The notes: generated from the sequence alone by a model not told the origin. Positions 10,396 through 22,036 are shown, counted from the stretch's first letter. The stretch: DNA of 64,000 nucleotides from Aricia agestis (GCF_905147365.1 NC_056413.1:14847501-14911500); one strand, 5' to 3'. Program-made: numbers and translations.

Positions 10396-11414
10396 GTAAA
10401 AGATCATTATGGATATAAATTATTGTATTGTATAACTTATTTTCAATTAAAAAACGCTCGTGGCATTTAAAAATAGAATTAAACCAAATTCTTCGTAAGC
10501 ATTTAAATGATTTAAGACAAACTGCAAGAACAATAAATCTGCTTTCAGCTCGCAATTCCGCCCGCGGGTTCATCGCGAGTTTGATTGTCTACGGATAAGT
10601 TCGATAAGCCTCGATTTGAAGTAAATAGAAATCGGATCGATCGGGAGGGGAGAATGGGGGCTCAACAGGTCGCCCGCCATAGTAACCGTTGCCTCCTGAG
10701 ATGGTCCGTTCAGGATTATTTTACTCTGAAGTTGAAGGAGAAATGATTCTTATGTCGTGGCAATAAAGGCGGCAAGAGCGTATGGGGAGGCACGAATTAT
10801 TTTGAGTGAATTATCCTGTGACGTTACTCTCTCGTTTTCCTCAGTAAAAGCATTTATGATAATTGAATTTTCATGAAGGTGGTGATTGCTTAAGCATTTG
10901 TTTTCAGAGGCGTTTGATATGATTTTATAACGTGATGATAGCCCAATGTGTTATTTAGGATAGGGAGTTAGGATAGGAGAGTGAAACACGCGTACTCCAT
11001 CCGCTTAGCCGTTCTGTCTTGATTTATTTCTGTGACTATCATAATATTAGATCACTATTTTTTTTTTAATAATAATATGTTTATCAGCTATCTACAACAA
11101 GATGGTGTCCGCAATAAAATGTTTTTGCCGGGGCTCATAAAAGATCCATATCAAATTACATTCGTTTAGTTTGACAGTGCGACGAAGTAACAGATATACA
11201 CACTTTCACATTATTATTAAGTTATTTCTTTATTACACGGTAACAACTATCGCATTTCCTTACCTAGGTACTCTTATAAACTTATGTTTCCAATCAATAT
11301 AATCTTACTATGACCCGGCAAGGGTTTTCGATAACCTGTTGAAGCGGCAAATATTGCAATAACGGCACGGAAAATCTAGAAGGAACCTCTGTATACGCAT
11401 TCGTGCACACAAAA
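10396..11414. other. Non-coding stretch, nothing recognised
   Basis: AT-rich with one GC-richer part at about 10550-10720. No splice-flanked frame, inverted repeat or known repeat border was found. Confidence 0.4.
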
Positions 11415-11452
11415 ATGGCTGAATATGAAAGTGATTACGTATTTTGCGACAG
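11415..11452 (+). CDS. Candidate first coding exon of an unknown gene (speculative)
   Basis: An ATG in a reasonable context ('cacaaaaatggc') opens 12 codons, MAEYESDYVFCD plus two bases, then meets 'aggtaagc', a strong splice donor at 11453. The pairing of start codon and donor is suggestive, but 38 bp can arise by chance. No next exon was found, and no family can be assigned from 12 residues. Confidence 0.2.
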
Positions 11453-12324
11453 GTAAGCAACAATAGGATATTTATTATATTACTGCAATGTTTTGACGTT
11501 AGAATGTAGCACCAGCATAGATGGTAGACAGAAAATTATTGTAATTGACGTTTGACAATGTTTGTGTAGATTTTAAATTATATGACGTATGCACACTGAC
11601 CTCCATTATACAAGTACGCTGGACTTATGATGCCCTTTGAAATGACAGCTATTTTTTGTGCATATTTGATGCGGAGTCAGCACCCCCAATGCGGGGAAGA
11701 GAACTAAATCTGACGTAAAATGACGTTTGAAAGTCGACATACTGGCGCTGATAGCAGTAGTGAGAGTACTTGGAACTAATACTAGTGATGACAACCAATA
11801 GCTTTCTCCACATTGTGCCTTTTTTTTTGTTCAACAAGGGCATGCGTTATAACGCAGTCAACAGCGAAGGTGTGGCATGCCCGTGACGCGCGTTGAAATC
11901 GTATCGCGCGCTATGACACATTTAAACTCTTTTATATTTTTTTTCACAAACAGCAAATATTGTGCAAATAAGAACATAAACCTATCTAATATATGAACGA
12001 TTTGCTCGGTTAAACGCTACGATGTATGTTTTATATTTTTAAATAAGTACTTTTATTTCATAAAATATGATTTTGTCAGTTCAGCCCCTTTTCCACCCAC
12101 GTAATCCGCAAACATTATAATTAATTTCGTTGAAATCCTTTTAACTGTTTGAACGTGATAAAGCGAGCTAAAATTTATTTGTTTTGTTATTAAAAATGTT
12201 TGATTTAACAACGGGAGTTAGTAATTAAATTCTAGTAATTATTGTGGTATCTTCAAAAGTTATATGAATTTATTTTTAAACTGGTTTCTTATTGATCCTA
12301 ATAAATATAGCCCAGAGAAGAAGT
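11453..12324. other. Non-coding stretch, nothing recognised
   Basis: Contains a short GC-richer patch at 11840-11920 ('gcatgcgttataacgc'). Short open frames at 11606-11843 lack recognisable content and lie in AT-rich DNA. Confidence 0.4.
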
Positions 12325-12600
12325 TGGAAAGGGACACATAGTCCCTTATATAAAGTTCTAAATTAATTTTTGCATAGGCAGCAGTCGTGTCGCATACAAA
12401 TTACAATAAAAAATAACTTTTTTCTATATATTTTTTTTATAAATTTATTTAAGGGGTTTTGTTGGTGACCGACAATGCCATAAAGCTTATAAACAAATCA
12501 ACCACAACATAATATTATATACTATCTATACCTAAATATTACTTACAACGAAACACCCATAAGTTTTATCACTTTGTTTTGTTAACTTGTTGTATTGTCA
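12325..12600. mobile_element. MITE family 2-like relic
   Basis: Left part 'gggacacatagtcccttata' and right part 'cactttgttttgttaac' resemble the two arms of family 2 (compare 813-1074). Much of the inverted repeat has decayed. Confidence 0.35.
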
Positions 12601-13765
12601 TTTAAGCATTTTATTATTATAAAAATAGTATTCTTAATAATAAACTACATAAACAAATTCAAAAATCACACAATAATCTTGTACCAAAAACAATTTATTT
12701 ATTTATTTTATTTATTTTAAAATCTTTATGTACATATATACAAAGGTGGACTTAATGCCGTATGGCATTATCTACCAGTCAACCTTTGGGCGATACAAGG
12801 ACAAAGTTGTATAGGTGCCAGTCGAGTTGAAAGAGGAAAAGACAGAAAAAAATAATAAATATATATTATACTTATAAAATATATATTGTATAATATTATA
12901 CTTACTTATAATATACATATTATCACACATAAAAGTAATATATAAATAAAACCAATAACCATACAATATAATATATTATATAATAGGTATATAATTTACA
13001 ACAATTTCTAAATTAATAAACTTGTCATCAAAATAGAAAAGTGTAACATCTTTGATTCATCTCAAAACATAAATATCACATATTTTAGAGACGGTAGATA
13101 TAACATTTTGTTGCAAGATTTACTCGAATGGAGACGTATAATGTTATATTTTTATGATAGAACTACCTGTCCCGGTGAACTTCGTGTCACTTTAGAACCT
13201 TCTTGGACTTCTACGAATATTTTAGCTCTTAGTACAGTACAAATAGAGTTCAAAATGGCCGTGGCCGGCGGGCGGCCGTTTTTTACCGTTGGCGACCGTT
13301 ACTAAAATTACTAAAATTAGGCATAATTCTAGGATAAACCGTTTTGTAGACGAGTTATATTTACTTCTTTAGGCTTATTACTTCATTTATTTACAAAAAT
13401 AGTTAGAAAAACACGTCTGAATCAGTCCTATAGAAACCAATTTTTTCGAGTGAAAAATATAAATTATTACGATGTATTTCTTCCAAATTATTATCTAAAA
13501 ATACTTATAATAAGTAAAATAAACTATATACTACTATAAAACAGTACTTACATTCGTGAAAATCCAAAATACAGTCAAAATCACAAAAACACACCACACG
13601 CACTCGAAGATTTTGAAATGACTAATTCAAAATGGTCGCCCAAGAAATAAAGTATTTTTATTCATTCAGAATGTGGTAAATATATCAAAGATCGTAACTA
13701 ACCAAACTTCTTCATACAAAAGTAGTCTCTAAATAAACGAAATACGTAATATAGTCGAATGAAAG
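12601..13765. other. Very AT-rich non-coding stretch
   Basis: Long runs of A/T with TATA-like repeats (about 12690-13010). No gene, hairpin or repeat border is visible. Confidence 0.4.
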
Positions 13766-13848
13766 AGCGCGGCCCACTTGGGCCTTATGGTGCTTGACGG
13801 AATGGCGCCGTACATTTGACGCGGCCCAAGTGGGCCTTACGGGGATTG
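13766..13848. repeat. Inverted GGCCCA(C/A)(T/G)TGGGCC motifs
   Basis: 'ggcccacttgggccttatgg' near 13771 and 'ggcccaagtgggccttacgg' near 13823 share the same core on opposite strands, and each core is itself nearly palindromic. It may be a small MITE or a decayed binding-site pair. Confidence 0.4.
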
Positions 13849-13855
13849 AGAGGTT

Positions 13856-13945
13856 AAGACTAAAATCAGCCCAATACATTCAGCCGTTTTCGAGTTTTAG
13901 CACGACTAACACATTTAAAAATCCATTTTTATATATAAGAAGATT
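13856..13945 (-). mobile_element. Helitron family 3 copy, partial (reverse)
   Basis: Complement of the 147-bp units at 61969-62415: 'agactaaaatcagcccaata', 'cagccgttttcgagttttag', then 'atccatttttatatataaga'. The CTAG end is absent. Confidence 0.7.
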
Positions 13946-14000
13946 CTACGGTTCAAACACCAGTAGAATTGGCTTAGTTTGCCTCACTTCAGTCGCGGTT

Positions 14001-14034
14001 CGGTCTCATGTATAGTGGAACATACATGAGACCG
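14001..14034. repeat. Perfect 12-bp hairpin
   Basis: 'cggtctcatgta' and its exact complement 'tacatgagaccg' flank a 10-nt loop. It lies just downstream of the Helitron family 3 relic. No further function can be read. Confidence 0.6.
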
Positions 14035-14245
14035 AATAATCCTTTTAAATATTTACATTCATTCATTTTCAACGTTCGCCAAAACTTTTCACATTTTTAT
14101 TTTACATTTAAAAGCCATTCAAACAACTTCAGGCGAGTATTTTGTGAATGTCGTCGTTATTTTATGCGTATTAATAATTTATTCAACCAAACATACCTAC
14201 GTAATTAATAGATGAAAACAACTTATTGATAGGAATTCATACTAA

Positions 14246-14383
14246 GAGCCTGTTTCACCACTTTCTGATAAAGTGCCGAATAGGCTATTCACAGCTTTTT
14301 TGACTAATTCTCCATACTTCATCTGTCAAGTTAAGTGGTGGATAGCCTATTCGGCACTTACAGGAAGTGGTGAAACAGGTCCT
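14246..14383. mobile_element. Short MITE (gcctgtttcaccact ends)
   Basis: Ends 'gagcctgtttcaccactt' and 'aagtggtgaaacaggtcc' are inverted repeats. An inner pair, 'gtgccgaataggctat' / 'atagcctattcggcac', makes nearly the whole element foldable. ~138 bp, non-coding. Confidence 0.75.
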
Positions 14384-14384
14384 T

Positions 14385-14633
14385 AATATTATAAATACGA
14401 AAGTTTGTCTGTCTGTTTGTAATACCTCTTTACACCCAAAACGCTAAACCGATTTTGTTAAAATTTACGTACTTTTTATCTAAATTAAGATTTAGATAAA
14501 AGTATTTAAGACCTTTCCTAGGATTCAAAGTATCTCCATACTTGTTTCAGCAAAATCAGTTCAGCGGTTTGGGCGCGAAGAGGTAACTAACAGACAGACA
14601 AACACATTTTCGCATTTATAATGTTAGTATGGA
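14385..14633. mobile_element. Two Helitron family 1 5' ends, head to head
   Basis: The left half reads as the 5' part of family 1 ('aatattataaatacgaaag', 'gtctgtctgtttg', 'aaccgattttgtt'). The right half is the same part in reverse, ending 'cgcatttataatgttagtat'. Together they form a ~245-bp imperfect palindrome centred near 14487 at 'tctaaattaagatttaga'. Two 5' ends with no 3' end between them suggests a rearranged or twin Helitron product. Confidence 0.65.
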
Positions 14634-14973
14634 TTTTGCAATCAGTACAGTTTCAAAGCCATATTATAGAAGCAAATACATTTTTCCGCTATATAATATC
14701 GGAATGAACTATTTTCATCAAAGCTTACAAGTAGACGTTCAAAGGCGGAACTTCAAATCGATACGTACTTCAAAGTATGTCCGTAATATTTCCGAGAATC
14801 TCAGATTATTCATTTCATTTTTAATATCTTGTTTATATTGCTTGTTTCAATGTTTGCTATTTTATAGCTAGTTGTAACTTGTAGAGTCTGTGGCCTAGAG
14901 CCTAGAGACATTCGAGGTGTAGGTTCGGTGTCTCGATAGCAAAGGCAGCGTAAAGCTTCGGCCAAACCTACGC

Positions 14974-15122
14974 AACCAAAGCGACCGCGAAGCAGGAGCG
15001 TCTGCAACGCGGAACGATTGCGTCGGCAGAGCGGGAATAATCTACGGTTTCGCATCGTAGTCGCGCAGATGTGCACAACAGTTTCGCGTTGCAGACGCTC
15101 CTGCTTCGCGGTCGCTTTGGTT
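14974..15122. mobile_element. GC-rich fold-back element, family 4
   Basis: Left arm 'aaccaaagcgaccgcgaagc' and right arm 'gcttcgcggtcgctttggtt' belong to a ~38-bp near-perfect inverted repeat around a GC-rich loop. Related fold-backs lie at 35575-35755 and 42918-43130. Open frames across it come from GC content and symmetry, not from a gene. Confidence 0.7.
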
Positions 15123-15575
15123 GCCCACATCAAATTTAAATCTTGCTCCGCCACTGCTAGATAGTACCTTATTGTGGGAAATTTGGCGAGTGATTATTGA
15201 ATCTGTAAAACGTTGATCATCATTATAATTTCTCAAAGTCTGATAAATACAAACATATACTTTATCACAATAAACTACATGAAAATAATGATGCGGTTAA
15301 AAGATGGAGTGCTGTTTATAACATCATAATATAATAATGGTATAAATTAATCATCGTATCGTGCCTAATAATAAAATTATGATCGAAGTGACTTTGTTTC
15401 TTACGCTTTTACACAAAAACTACTTAACCGTTCATCGTGAAATTTAACAGAGATATAGAGTCAACTACAGGAAATAATATAAGCTATATGGGATTTTATA
15501 AGTAATCAGGAGGTGCCAATTAGGAATACGTCTTAACATACAAAAAAAGACAAAATATAAAAAACGGGTTTCTGC

Positions 15576-15790
15576 CTGACTCTAAAAATCAAACATCGTC
15601 CTTCTCTCTTCACACTCACGCCCGTCTTTCATATGCCAGGTGAAAAAGGACGGCGCGGAATTTTTACCTAGTTTTAGGTTTTATCAATACCTTTTTAGAT
15701 ATTAAAAAATATTAAAGAAAATACAGCAAACATGGTATATTTTAAGCTAGTTTTAGAAAATTGTACATAAAGAATAAATAAATAAGTAAG
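15576..15790 (+). mobile_element. TTAA MITE family 1, truncated copy
   Basis: Shares 'aaaaatcaaacatcgtcctt' and 'catatgccaggtgaaaaagg' with the copy at 2531-2964 but loses the left terminus and the right half. Confidence 0.7.
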
Positions 15791-16094
15791 TAAACTTTAA
15801 CATTTTTTGCCCACCCCTGAAAAGTGCAAACGCTAAAGAAGTTTCTGTTTTAGTAATATCATTTTTCGTTGACCCGGAAAAGAAAAAATCTCTTTTGCCC
15901 AGTTAGTATTTTGTAACACAAAGTATCGACATGTGAATCAATATTCATTAATGATATTCCATAGAATGTAAGTCCATTACATTAAAAGCCATCGGCCGGA
16001 CAGCTGACCACAAGGCCATTTCAGTTAATTAATGTTTAACATAATACTGGATGCTTATAATATTAAAATGTATAATAATAATAATTAAAGTCTG

Positions 16095-16408
16095 ACGTGG
16101 GAGAGCCATGCTACAGCATGAATGGGCCGGGTTGACCGGAGAAATAACACGGGCTCAAAGAAAACCGGCGTGAAACAGAGCTTGCGCTGTGTTTCGCCGA
16201 GTGAGTGAGTTTACCGGAGGCCTAATCCCCTACCCTATTCCCTTCCCTCCCCTTCCCATCCCTACCCTCTCCTATTACCCTATTCCCTCTTAAAAGGCCG
16301 GCAACGCACCTGCAGCTCTTCTGATGCTGCGAGTGTCCATGGGCGACGGAAGCTGCTTTCCATCAGGTGACCCGTTTGCTAGTTTGCCCCCTTATTTCTT
16401 AAAAAAAA
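16095..16408 (+). mobile_element. SINE-like element, family 1, copy 3
   Basis: Full-length plus-strand copy from 'acgtgggagagccatgc' to 'cttatttctt' plus eight A. All three blocks and the pyrimidine-rich centre are present. Confidence 0.85.
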
Positions 16409-16527
16409 CTGACTATTGATGAAAAGGCTTTGCGTAAAAATTAAGTCTTAAGTTAGAAAAATTATTTGACAGGTAAGCAAAAATTGTACTAGATCCTTGA
16501 TCAAAAGACGGAACGAAACCTATACGT

Positions 16528-16690
16528 TAATGTTATAAATGAAAAGTGTGTCCCTCTGTCTGTTACCTCTTCACGGCCAAACCGCAGAACAGATTTTGCT
16601 GGGTATGGAGATATTTTGTGTTCCTGAAAAGAAATAGGATACTTTTTATTGCGGAAAAATGTACGATTCCCGTACGATACACAAATTTTG
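16528..16690 (+). mobile_element. Helitron family 1 relic
   Basis: Carries 'gtgtgtccctctgtctg', 'cacggccaaaccgcagaac' and 'cggaaaaatgtacgattccc'. It lacks the terminal hairpin and CTAG. Confidence 0.6.
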
Positions 16691-17157
16691 GATTATAATG
16701 CACGATTTCAGAGGTTTTCGACAGAGGTTTAGTTATTCACTCCTAACCAATCAATAAGGCTATAATATACGCTATCGAAAACATCTGTCAACAAACTTTT
16801 TAAATAGGGCATTAGGTTTCTTAACACCTCCATCGTGGGTATGGCAGACACAATAGATTTTCAATTAATATGCGGCAGCCGTCGCTTGGGGATTGATTGG
16901 TTAATATGAATTTTATGAACTAGTGCTAATACAACTTTCGACAAACCGGTATAGATTTAATTCTTTCCAGGATCATGGGATAAAAAGTTCTCCTTTCTCT
17001 ACAGTCCATATTTTAGTCCTAAAGTACCGAGGAACGTGAAGCATAATTAAAACTCCCTACTACAGGACAAAAGACTATTGTGAGTCTAACTCTCACGTGC
17101 GACGAACAAAATGCTCCCGCCAACAAATGACGAACTCTCCACGATTGCCTGCTATAG

Positions 17158-17586
17158 CGGCGTTTCTCAACCTTTTTTATGATGCGACCCTCTGGGTATG
17201 AAATTTGTCGCGACTCCAACCGGCTTTTCTTTTTTATCATGTTAGAGTCACAGAATATATATTAGTGCTAGAGTCTAGATGACGTCTGCAACTCTGTTGC
17301 GCCAAAACTCGTTTATCGGGCAGGAACGGTAAACTTTCCGGGATCATAAGTATCCTATGTCCTTTTGCTGAACTCAGAGCATCTCCATGCCAAATTTCTC
17401 ATCTAATTATACTCATGATTTATCTTTTTGTTAAGATTCTCCTAAATAAGAATAAAAAAAATGCTGCAACTTAATATATCAATATTTTATCTTTATTTCT
17501 TTTTTAATGAAATACTTTTGTCGATCTCTGACTGCGAAGCTCTGCGACCCCCCGGGAGGTCGTGACCCACAGGTTTAAAAACACTG
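17158..17586. mobile_element. Non-autonomous hAT-like element with perfect 8-bp TSD
   Basis: Starts 'cggcgtttctcaacc' and ends 'gtttaaaaacactg', matching the CAGTGTTTCTCAACC-type ends of a widespread hAT group with some decay. The 8-bp duplication 'tgctatag' flanks it exactly (17150-17157 and 17587-17594). The interior is non-coding and holds a reverse relic of Helitron family 1 at about 17271-17400. Confidence 0.75.
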
Positions 17587-17907
17587 TGCTATAGATATGT
17601 TGTAAGGAGTCCAGTTCGTTGCATTCTGAGGACTGAGTGTAAGTTTATCTTAACTCTTAACGAAAATTGCTAAGAACGTTAAGTAAAATTAATTGTATCT
17701 CAGAAAATTAGTTGCTGTTTGCCAACCAAACGGACAAACTAACAAAATATCATAGTTTACGTCACTTTCAACTCCGACAGTTTTTGCCACTTCTCACAAG
17801 TGACAAACTCCGAGAGGGCTGCAAGTGTAATTAAAACTATCTACTATATTTTAAACTATGCTAATACACAACAAAATGAGAGCCAGTTAACACTACTTTA
17901 TGATATA

Positions 17908-18229
17908 CTAGCGACCCGCCCTGGCGTCGCATGGATATAAAATATATAGCCACTGAAAAAATGATTGAAATTGATAGCTTATGATCCTTCACGTGGTCTA
18001 CTTCTTATCTGTGCCAAATACACATAAACATTTCTCCAGTAGTTCGCGAGATAAGCCCTTTCAAATAATTTTCCCCGTTTTTTCCTCACTCTCCTATTAG
18101 TCTTATCGCCTTCCTCAATAAATAAGCTATCTAACACTGAAATAATCATCAAAATCCGTTGCGTAGTTTTTAGATTAAAGGGAACAAAGGGACATGAGGA
18201 AAAAAAAGCGACTTTGTTTTATAATATGA
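17908..18229 (-). mobile_element. Helitron family 4 copy
   Basis: Read on the minus strand it begins 'tcatattataaaacaaagtc' and ends 'ccagggcgggtcgctag', followed by T. TC start, CTAG end and a 3' T are the Helitron signature. A second copy lies at 53142-53359, and a reverse fragment at 53366-53592. Non-coding. Confidence 0.65.
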
Positions 18230-18503
18230 CTGTATAGATTACCAAAAGGACATTACAAACAAACACAAATTAAACCTTTTCTATACGCAAAGAACACCAG
18301 CACTTACCTTCATTAATATTGTACAGTCGCGTTCACATTTCCTCAATCCCCTTTTAGCCGTGACGTAGTCATAATTACAGTGTGAACCGAGCGGTATACA
18401 TCATGTATAATAAATTTTCAATGTATAAACAAAAACATTTACGATCGTCACGTCAGCGTACTATTATAGTTTCACCTCCTGCCCACCAGCGTACTATTAT
18501 AGT

Positions 18504-18832
18504 TAACGCCTCCGTCCGTGGAAATAACATGTTTCCCGCGTTGGAAACATGTTATTTCCAAGTTTGGTTAGGACATTACAGGCTGATCACCTGATTGTCT
18601 GACAAGTAAGATGATCCATGCGTCGGATGGGCATGTAAAAAGTCGGTCCTGCGCCTGATCTCTCGCCGGTCGTGTCGGTCTTCCGTCCCACTGGGTTATG
18701 AGAGTAAAGGAATAGAGAGTGCTCTTGTGTACTGCGCACACACTTGGGCACTATAAAATTACTCCTGCGTAGCTGGCCTGGTTTCAATGAAACCGGCCAC
18801 CGTCACCGAAACCGGTGTGGGAGCTATTATAT
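18504..18832 (+). mobile_element. tRNA-headed SINE family 2, copy with deleted head
   Basis: Body blocks 'attgtctgacaagtaagatg', 'gggttatgagagtaaagg' and 'gaaaccggtgtgggagc' match the minus-strand copy at 31785-32256. Only the first bases of the tRNA-like head remain ('aacgcctccgt'), joined to a hairpin around 'tttcccgcgttggaaa'. A weaker relic of the body lies at 60115-60235. Confidence 0.7.
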
Positions 18833-18887
18833 AGTTTCACCGTTCCAATGAGATCTTTAGTTCTTTTAAATATCTTGAAGGTTACTT

Positions 18888-19035
18888 ACGGCCATTCCCA
18901 ATATTTGATCTATCTCTGGTTTTGCCCTACTAGAGATAGGAATAACTCACAATTGACATAAATATGTCTAATGTGAGCTATTCCTATCTCTAGTAGGGCA
19001 AAACCAGAGATAGATCAAATATTGGGAACGGCCGT
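18888..19035. mobile_element. Fold-back MITE with ~55-bp near-perfect arms
   Basis: Left arm 'acggccattcccaatatttg...' and right arm '...caaatattgggaacggccgt' pair almost throughout, around a ~38-nt centre. No coding. Superfamily unknown. Confidence 0.8.
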
Positions 19036-19355
19036 TAGACGATGTTTTAGGATTCATCACAGTGGGTTAGAGTCTAAGCGACGCGTCATGTTTTTTGACA
19101 AATATTCATCTATATTGTTCTATGATTTAAGTACTTTCTGGTACGAAAATATGGAATCGTCGACGCGTGCTAGCATATTTTCATATCGGGCACTTAAATT
19201 AATAAAATAATAGAGATGAATATGCTGTAGTCGAAAAACACGACGCGTTACAATGCTTCGACTTTTCCCTAGTGAGAGACAGGAATGACTCAAAAACAGT
19301 AGTCCTCCTTAGTAATATCAATATTTATATATAATTACAAAATCTTCTTGTCTTT

Positions 19356-19542
19356 GGGCTGTTCCAAACGTGCCACAACCACACCGTGGTCGGACGTATA
19401 CTTTGTATTGAAAATGAATAGGACTATTCACTCGTACCACATTTTGCAGTCGTTATCAACCGAGTGTGTGATACAGATGACAACTTTTATCGGGACGGTG
19501 TGGTTGTGGACTGTGGTACGTGTGGGTCAACGCTTTTTCTGA
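19356..19542. mobile_element. MITE family 5 (gtgccacaaccacacc), partial
   Basis: Shares 'acaaccacaccgtggtcgg' and 'tggtacgtgtgggtcaac' with the larger copies at 44669-45121 and 59689-60093. The centre is deleted. Confidence 0.6.
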
Positions 19543-19796
19543 CGCATTGGAAAAGTCACATTTGTGTGATGTGAAGACAGCGGACATTGAATGTTTGTTT
19601 AAGCTGTGTTTATGTTTAGCCGTATGTTTCATGGGGTAAAAATATAACTAAGTTATTATTGAGATTCTTAAAATGTATTTCAACTTTCAATAATACCAAA
19701 ATTTTTGGTCGATGAAAATTTTCGGGGAATGTGAAACGATCTCTCCACGTTTACATAAGTCTGAAACATATCTATTTGTTAGCCTCACTGGTACTC

Positions 19797-19960
19797 AAGA
19801 ACGGCTAAGCCCAGATGGGCTTAGCCGTTCTTAACATTTCAAGACTAAAATAAGCCAGATGGCTTATTTTAGTCTTGAAATGTTCGTGAAAGTCCAGGGA
19901 AGGTTTATATTAGTAGGAAAGATATTATACGAAGTTTACTAGGTCATCTGGTGAACTTGG
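19797..19960 (+). mobile_element. Helitron family 3 derivative with twin hairpins
   Basis: Two perfect hairpins abut: 19797-19832 (16-bp stem) and 19833-19884 (24-bp stem), both with the tetraloop AGAT. The second arm and downstream 'gtgaaagtccagggaagg' derive from family 3 (compare 62170-62240). It looks like a copy whose middle was converted into inverted repeats. Confidence 0.6.
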
Positions 19961-20010
19961 TATATATTATGTCTTTCCTAAAATATACCACAATAACAGC
20001 TGTTCATTTT

Positions 20011-20438
20011 TAGGGTTCCGTACCCAAAGGGTGAAAACGGGACCCTATTCATGAGACTTCAATGTCTGTCTGTCTCCAGGCTGTATCTCAAGAACCGCTA
20101 TAGCTAGAGTTCTGAAATTTTCACAGATTGTGTATATCTATAACAACAATTAATACTAAAAACAAAATAAAATAAATAATTAAGGGGGGCTCCCATACAA
20201 CAAACGTGATTTTTTTTGGCCTTTTTTGCTCGATATCAATAATGGCAACAGGTAGGCTCTTGATATTTTCACAAAGACATTAATTATATGTCTACTTCAA
20301 TATTTTAGAATAATATTAAAACAAAATAAAAATTTTAAGGGGGGCTCCCATACAAAAACACAATTTTTTGTCTATTTTTGCTCTTTAACGGTACGGAACC
20401 CTTCGTGCGCGAGTCCAACTCGCACTTGGCCAATTTTT
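20011..20438 (+). mobile_element. Repeat family 'agggttccgtaccc', copy 2
   Basis: Full-length: starts 'agggttccgtacccaaaggg', ends 'gcgagtccaactcgcacttg'. Contains two copies of the 'ggggggctcccatacaa' block. Confidence 0.85.
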
Positions 20439-20752
20439 TTACAATCACACAAGCAATGCCATAAACGGTTTAAGCGCAACTTAAATCGGTATGGTAATAT
20501 TTTTATAGGAAGATTTAGTAGCCGACGAATCGGAAACATTCAGTCAAATTGTTTGCTTATCAGCTAACCCTTTTGAATAATAAAACCCAAGTGGCGTTCT
20601 TTTTAGTTTATCCGACTTTTTACGATGGTACGCGACGTAATATATTTATTACGGTTGGAAAAAGTTACGGTACAGTCATCTAGTAACTTATATATTTTTT
20701 TTATACCAACAGTGAATGAAAATCGCGCAGAATTTTGTTAGCTACATTAAAA

Positions 20753-21190
20753 TAATCGGCTAAGTGCGAGTCGAACTCGCGCACGAAGGGTTCCGTACCG
20801 TTATAGAGGAAAAATAGGCGAAACATTGTGTTTTTGTATGGGAGCCCCCCTTAATTTTTTATTTTATTTTAATATTATTCTTAAATATTAAAGTAGACGT
20901 ATAATTAAGGTATTTGTGAAAATATCAAGTGCCTACCTGTTGCCATTGTTGATATCGAGCAAAAAAGGCCAAAAAAATCACGTTTGTTGTATGGGAGCCC
21001 CCCTAAATTATTTATTTTATTTTGTTTTTAGTATTTGTTGTGATAGATATACACAATCTGTGAAAATTTCAGAACTCTAGCTATAGCGGTTCTTGAGATA
21101 CAGCCAAGAGACAGACAGACGGACAGACAGACATCGAAGTCTCATGAATAGGGTCCCGTTTACACCCTTTGGGTACGGAACCCTAAAAAT
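20753..21190 (-). mobile_element. Repeat family 'agggttccgtaccc', copy 3 (reverse)
   Basis: The same element in opposite orientation, 315 bp from copy 2, so the two copies form a large inverted pair. It ends 'gggtacggaaccctaaaaat'. It borders a Helitron family 1 relic (21191-21290), probably its insertion target. Confidence 0.85.
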
Positions 21191-21436
21191 ATCTCAGCGT
21201 TATGAAGATACTTACTTTGAGTCCCGGGAAAGGACATATAGGACACTTTTTATCCTTGAAAAATTTACAGTTCCCACACGATAAACTGTTTTCAAGTTAT
21301 CAAGGATGATAATATTATTATAAAATTATCATCCGCGACGACCACGTGCATAACACTTTATTTATACTCGGCCGACACGACCTTTTTCTATTAATAACAT
21401 TTTAACCAATTTTTGTCTATTATAAGTTTGAAGTGG

Positions 21437-21494
21437 TGTCATCATCACGAATGGGCCAGCTTGACCTAACAGAAAACCGGCCTGACACAACACT
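21437..21494 (+). mobile_element. SINE family 1 fragment
   Basis: A ~58-bp piece with 'cgaatgggccagcttgacc' and 'agaaaaccggcctgacac', interrupted on its 3' side by the fold-back at 21495-21623. Confidence 0.6.
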
Positions 21495-21623
21495 GAGTGT
21501 CTAAACACACTAGGCTGAAAAACCGCGGCTGAAGTTATATTGTATGCGTATTGCATAGCGCATTGCCGGCGTAATCGTGCCGAATTTCGGCTGTGTTTTT
21601 TCGGCCTAGTGTGTTTAGACACT
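21495..21623. mobile_element. Short fold-back MITE
   Basis: Ends 'agtgtctaaacacactaggc' and its complement 'gcctagtgtgtttagacact' are perfect inverted repeats. The centre is GC-richer. 129 bp, non-coding. Confidence 0.75.
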
Positions 21624-21680
21624 TAGGCTGAATTTATATGCGTCCGCGCAAACGAGCGGTTTGCCCACTACACATCCATA

Positions 21681-21906
21681 TCCATACTAATATTATAAAT
21701 GCGAAAGTGTGTCTGTCTGTCTGTCCGTCTGTCTGTCTGTCTGTTACCTCTTCACGCCCAAACCGCTGAACCGATTTTGCTGAAATTTGGCATGGAGATA
21801 CTTTGAGACCCGGGAAAGGACATAGGATACTTTTTATCCCGGAAAAATGTACGGTTCCCGCGCGATAAACGAATTTTGTCGCAACGGAGTTGCGGGCGTC
21901 ATCTAG
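21681..21906 (+). mobile_element. Intact non-autonomous Helitron, family 1 (226 bp)
   Basis: All Helitron hallmarks are visible: 5' TC ('tccatactaatattataaat'), 3' CTAG at 21903-21906, a preceding hairpin with stem CGCAAC/GTTGCG and loop GGA, and insertion between A (21680) and T (21907) with no duplication. It contains a (GTCT)n tract near the 5' end. Used as the reference for all family 1 relics. It has no Rep/helicase frame. Confidence 0.85.
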
Positions 21907-22036
21907 TTGTATATAAGCAACAGTATTTAACGATTTATTTAAATAGCGGCGCGGTTTTCATTTACTTAAAATTGCTTGTGATCTCGCGGTGTAGCTGCCA
22001 AGCCTTGCGTTCGGGGGCCCTTGTATTTGAAACTAG

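Noticed and set aside
16465..16480. Second 'gacaggtaagcaa' donor-like site matching that at 11448
   Set aside because: No start codon or open frame precedes it; the match is short and likely chance.
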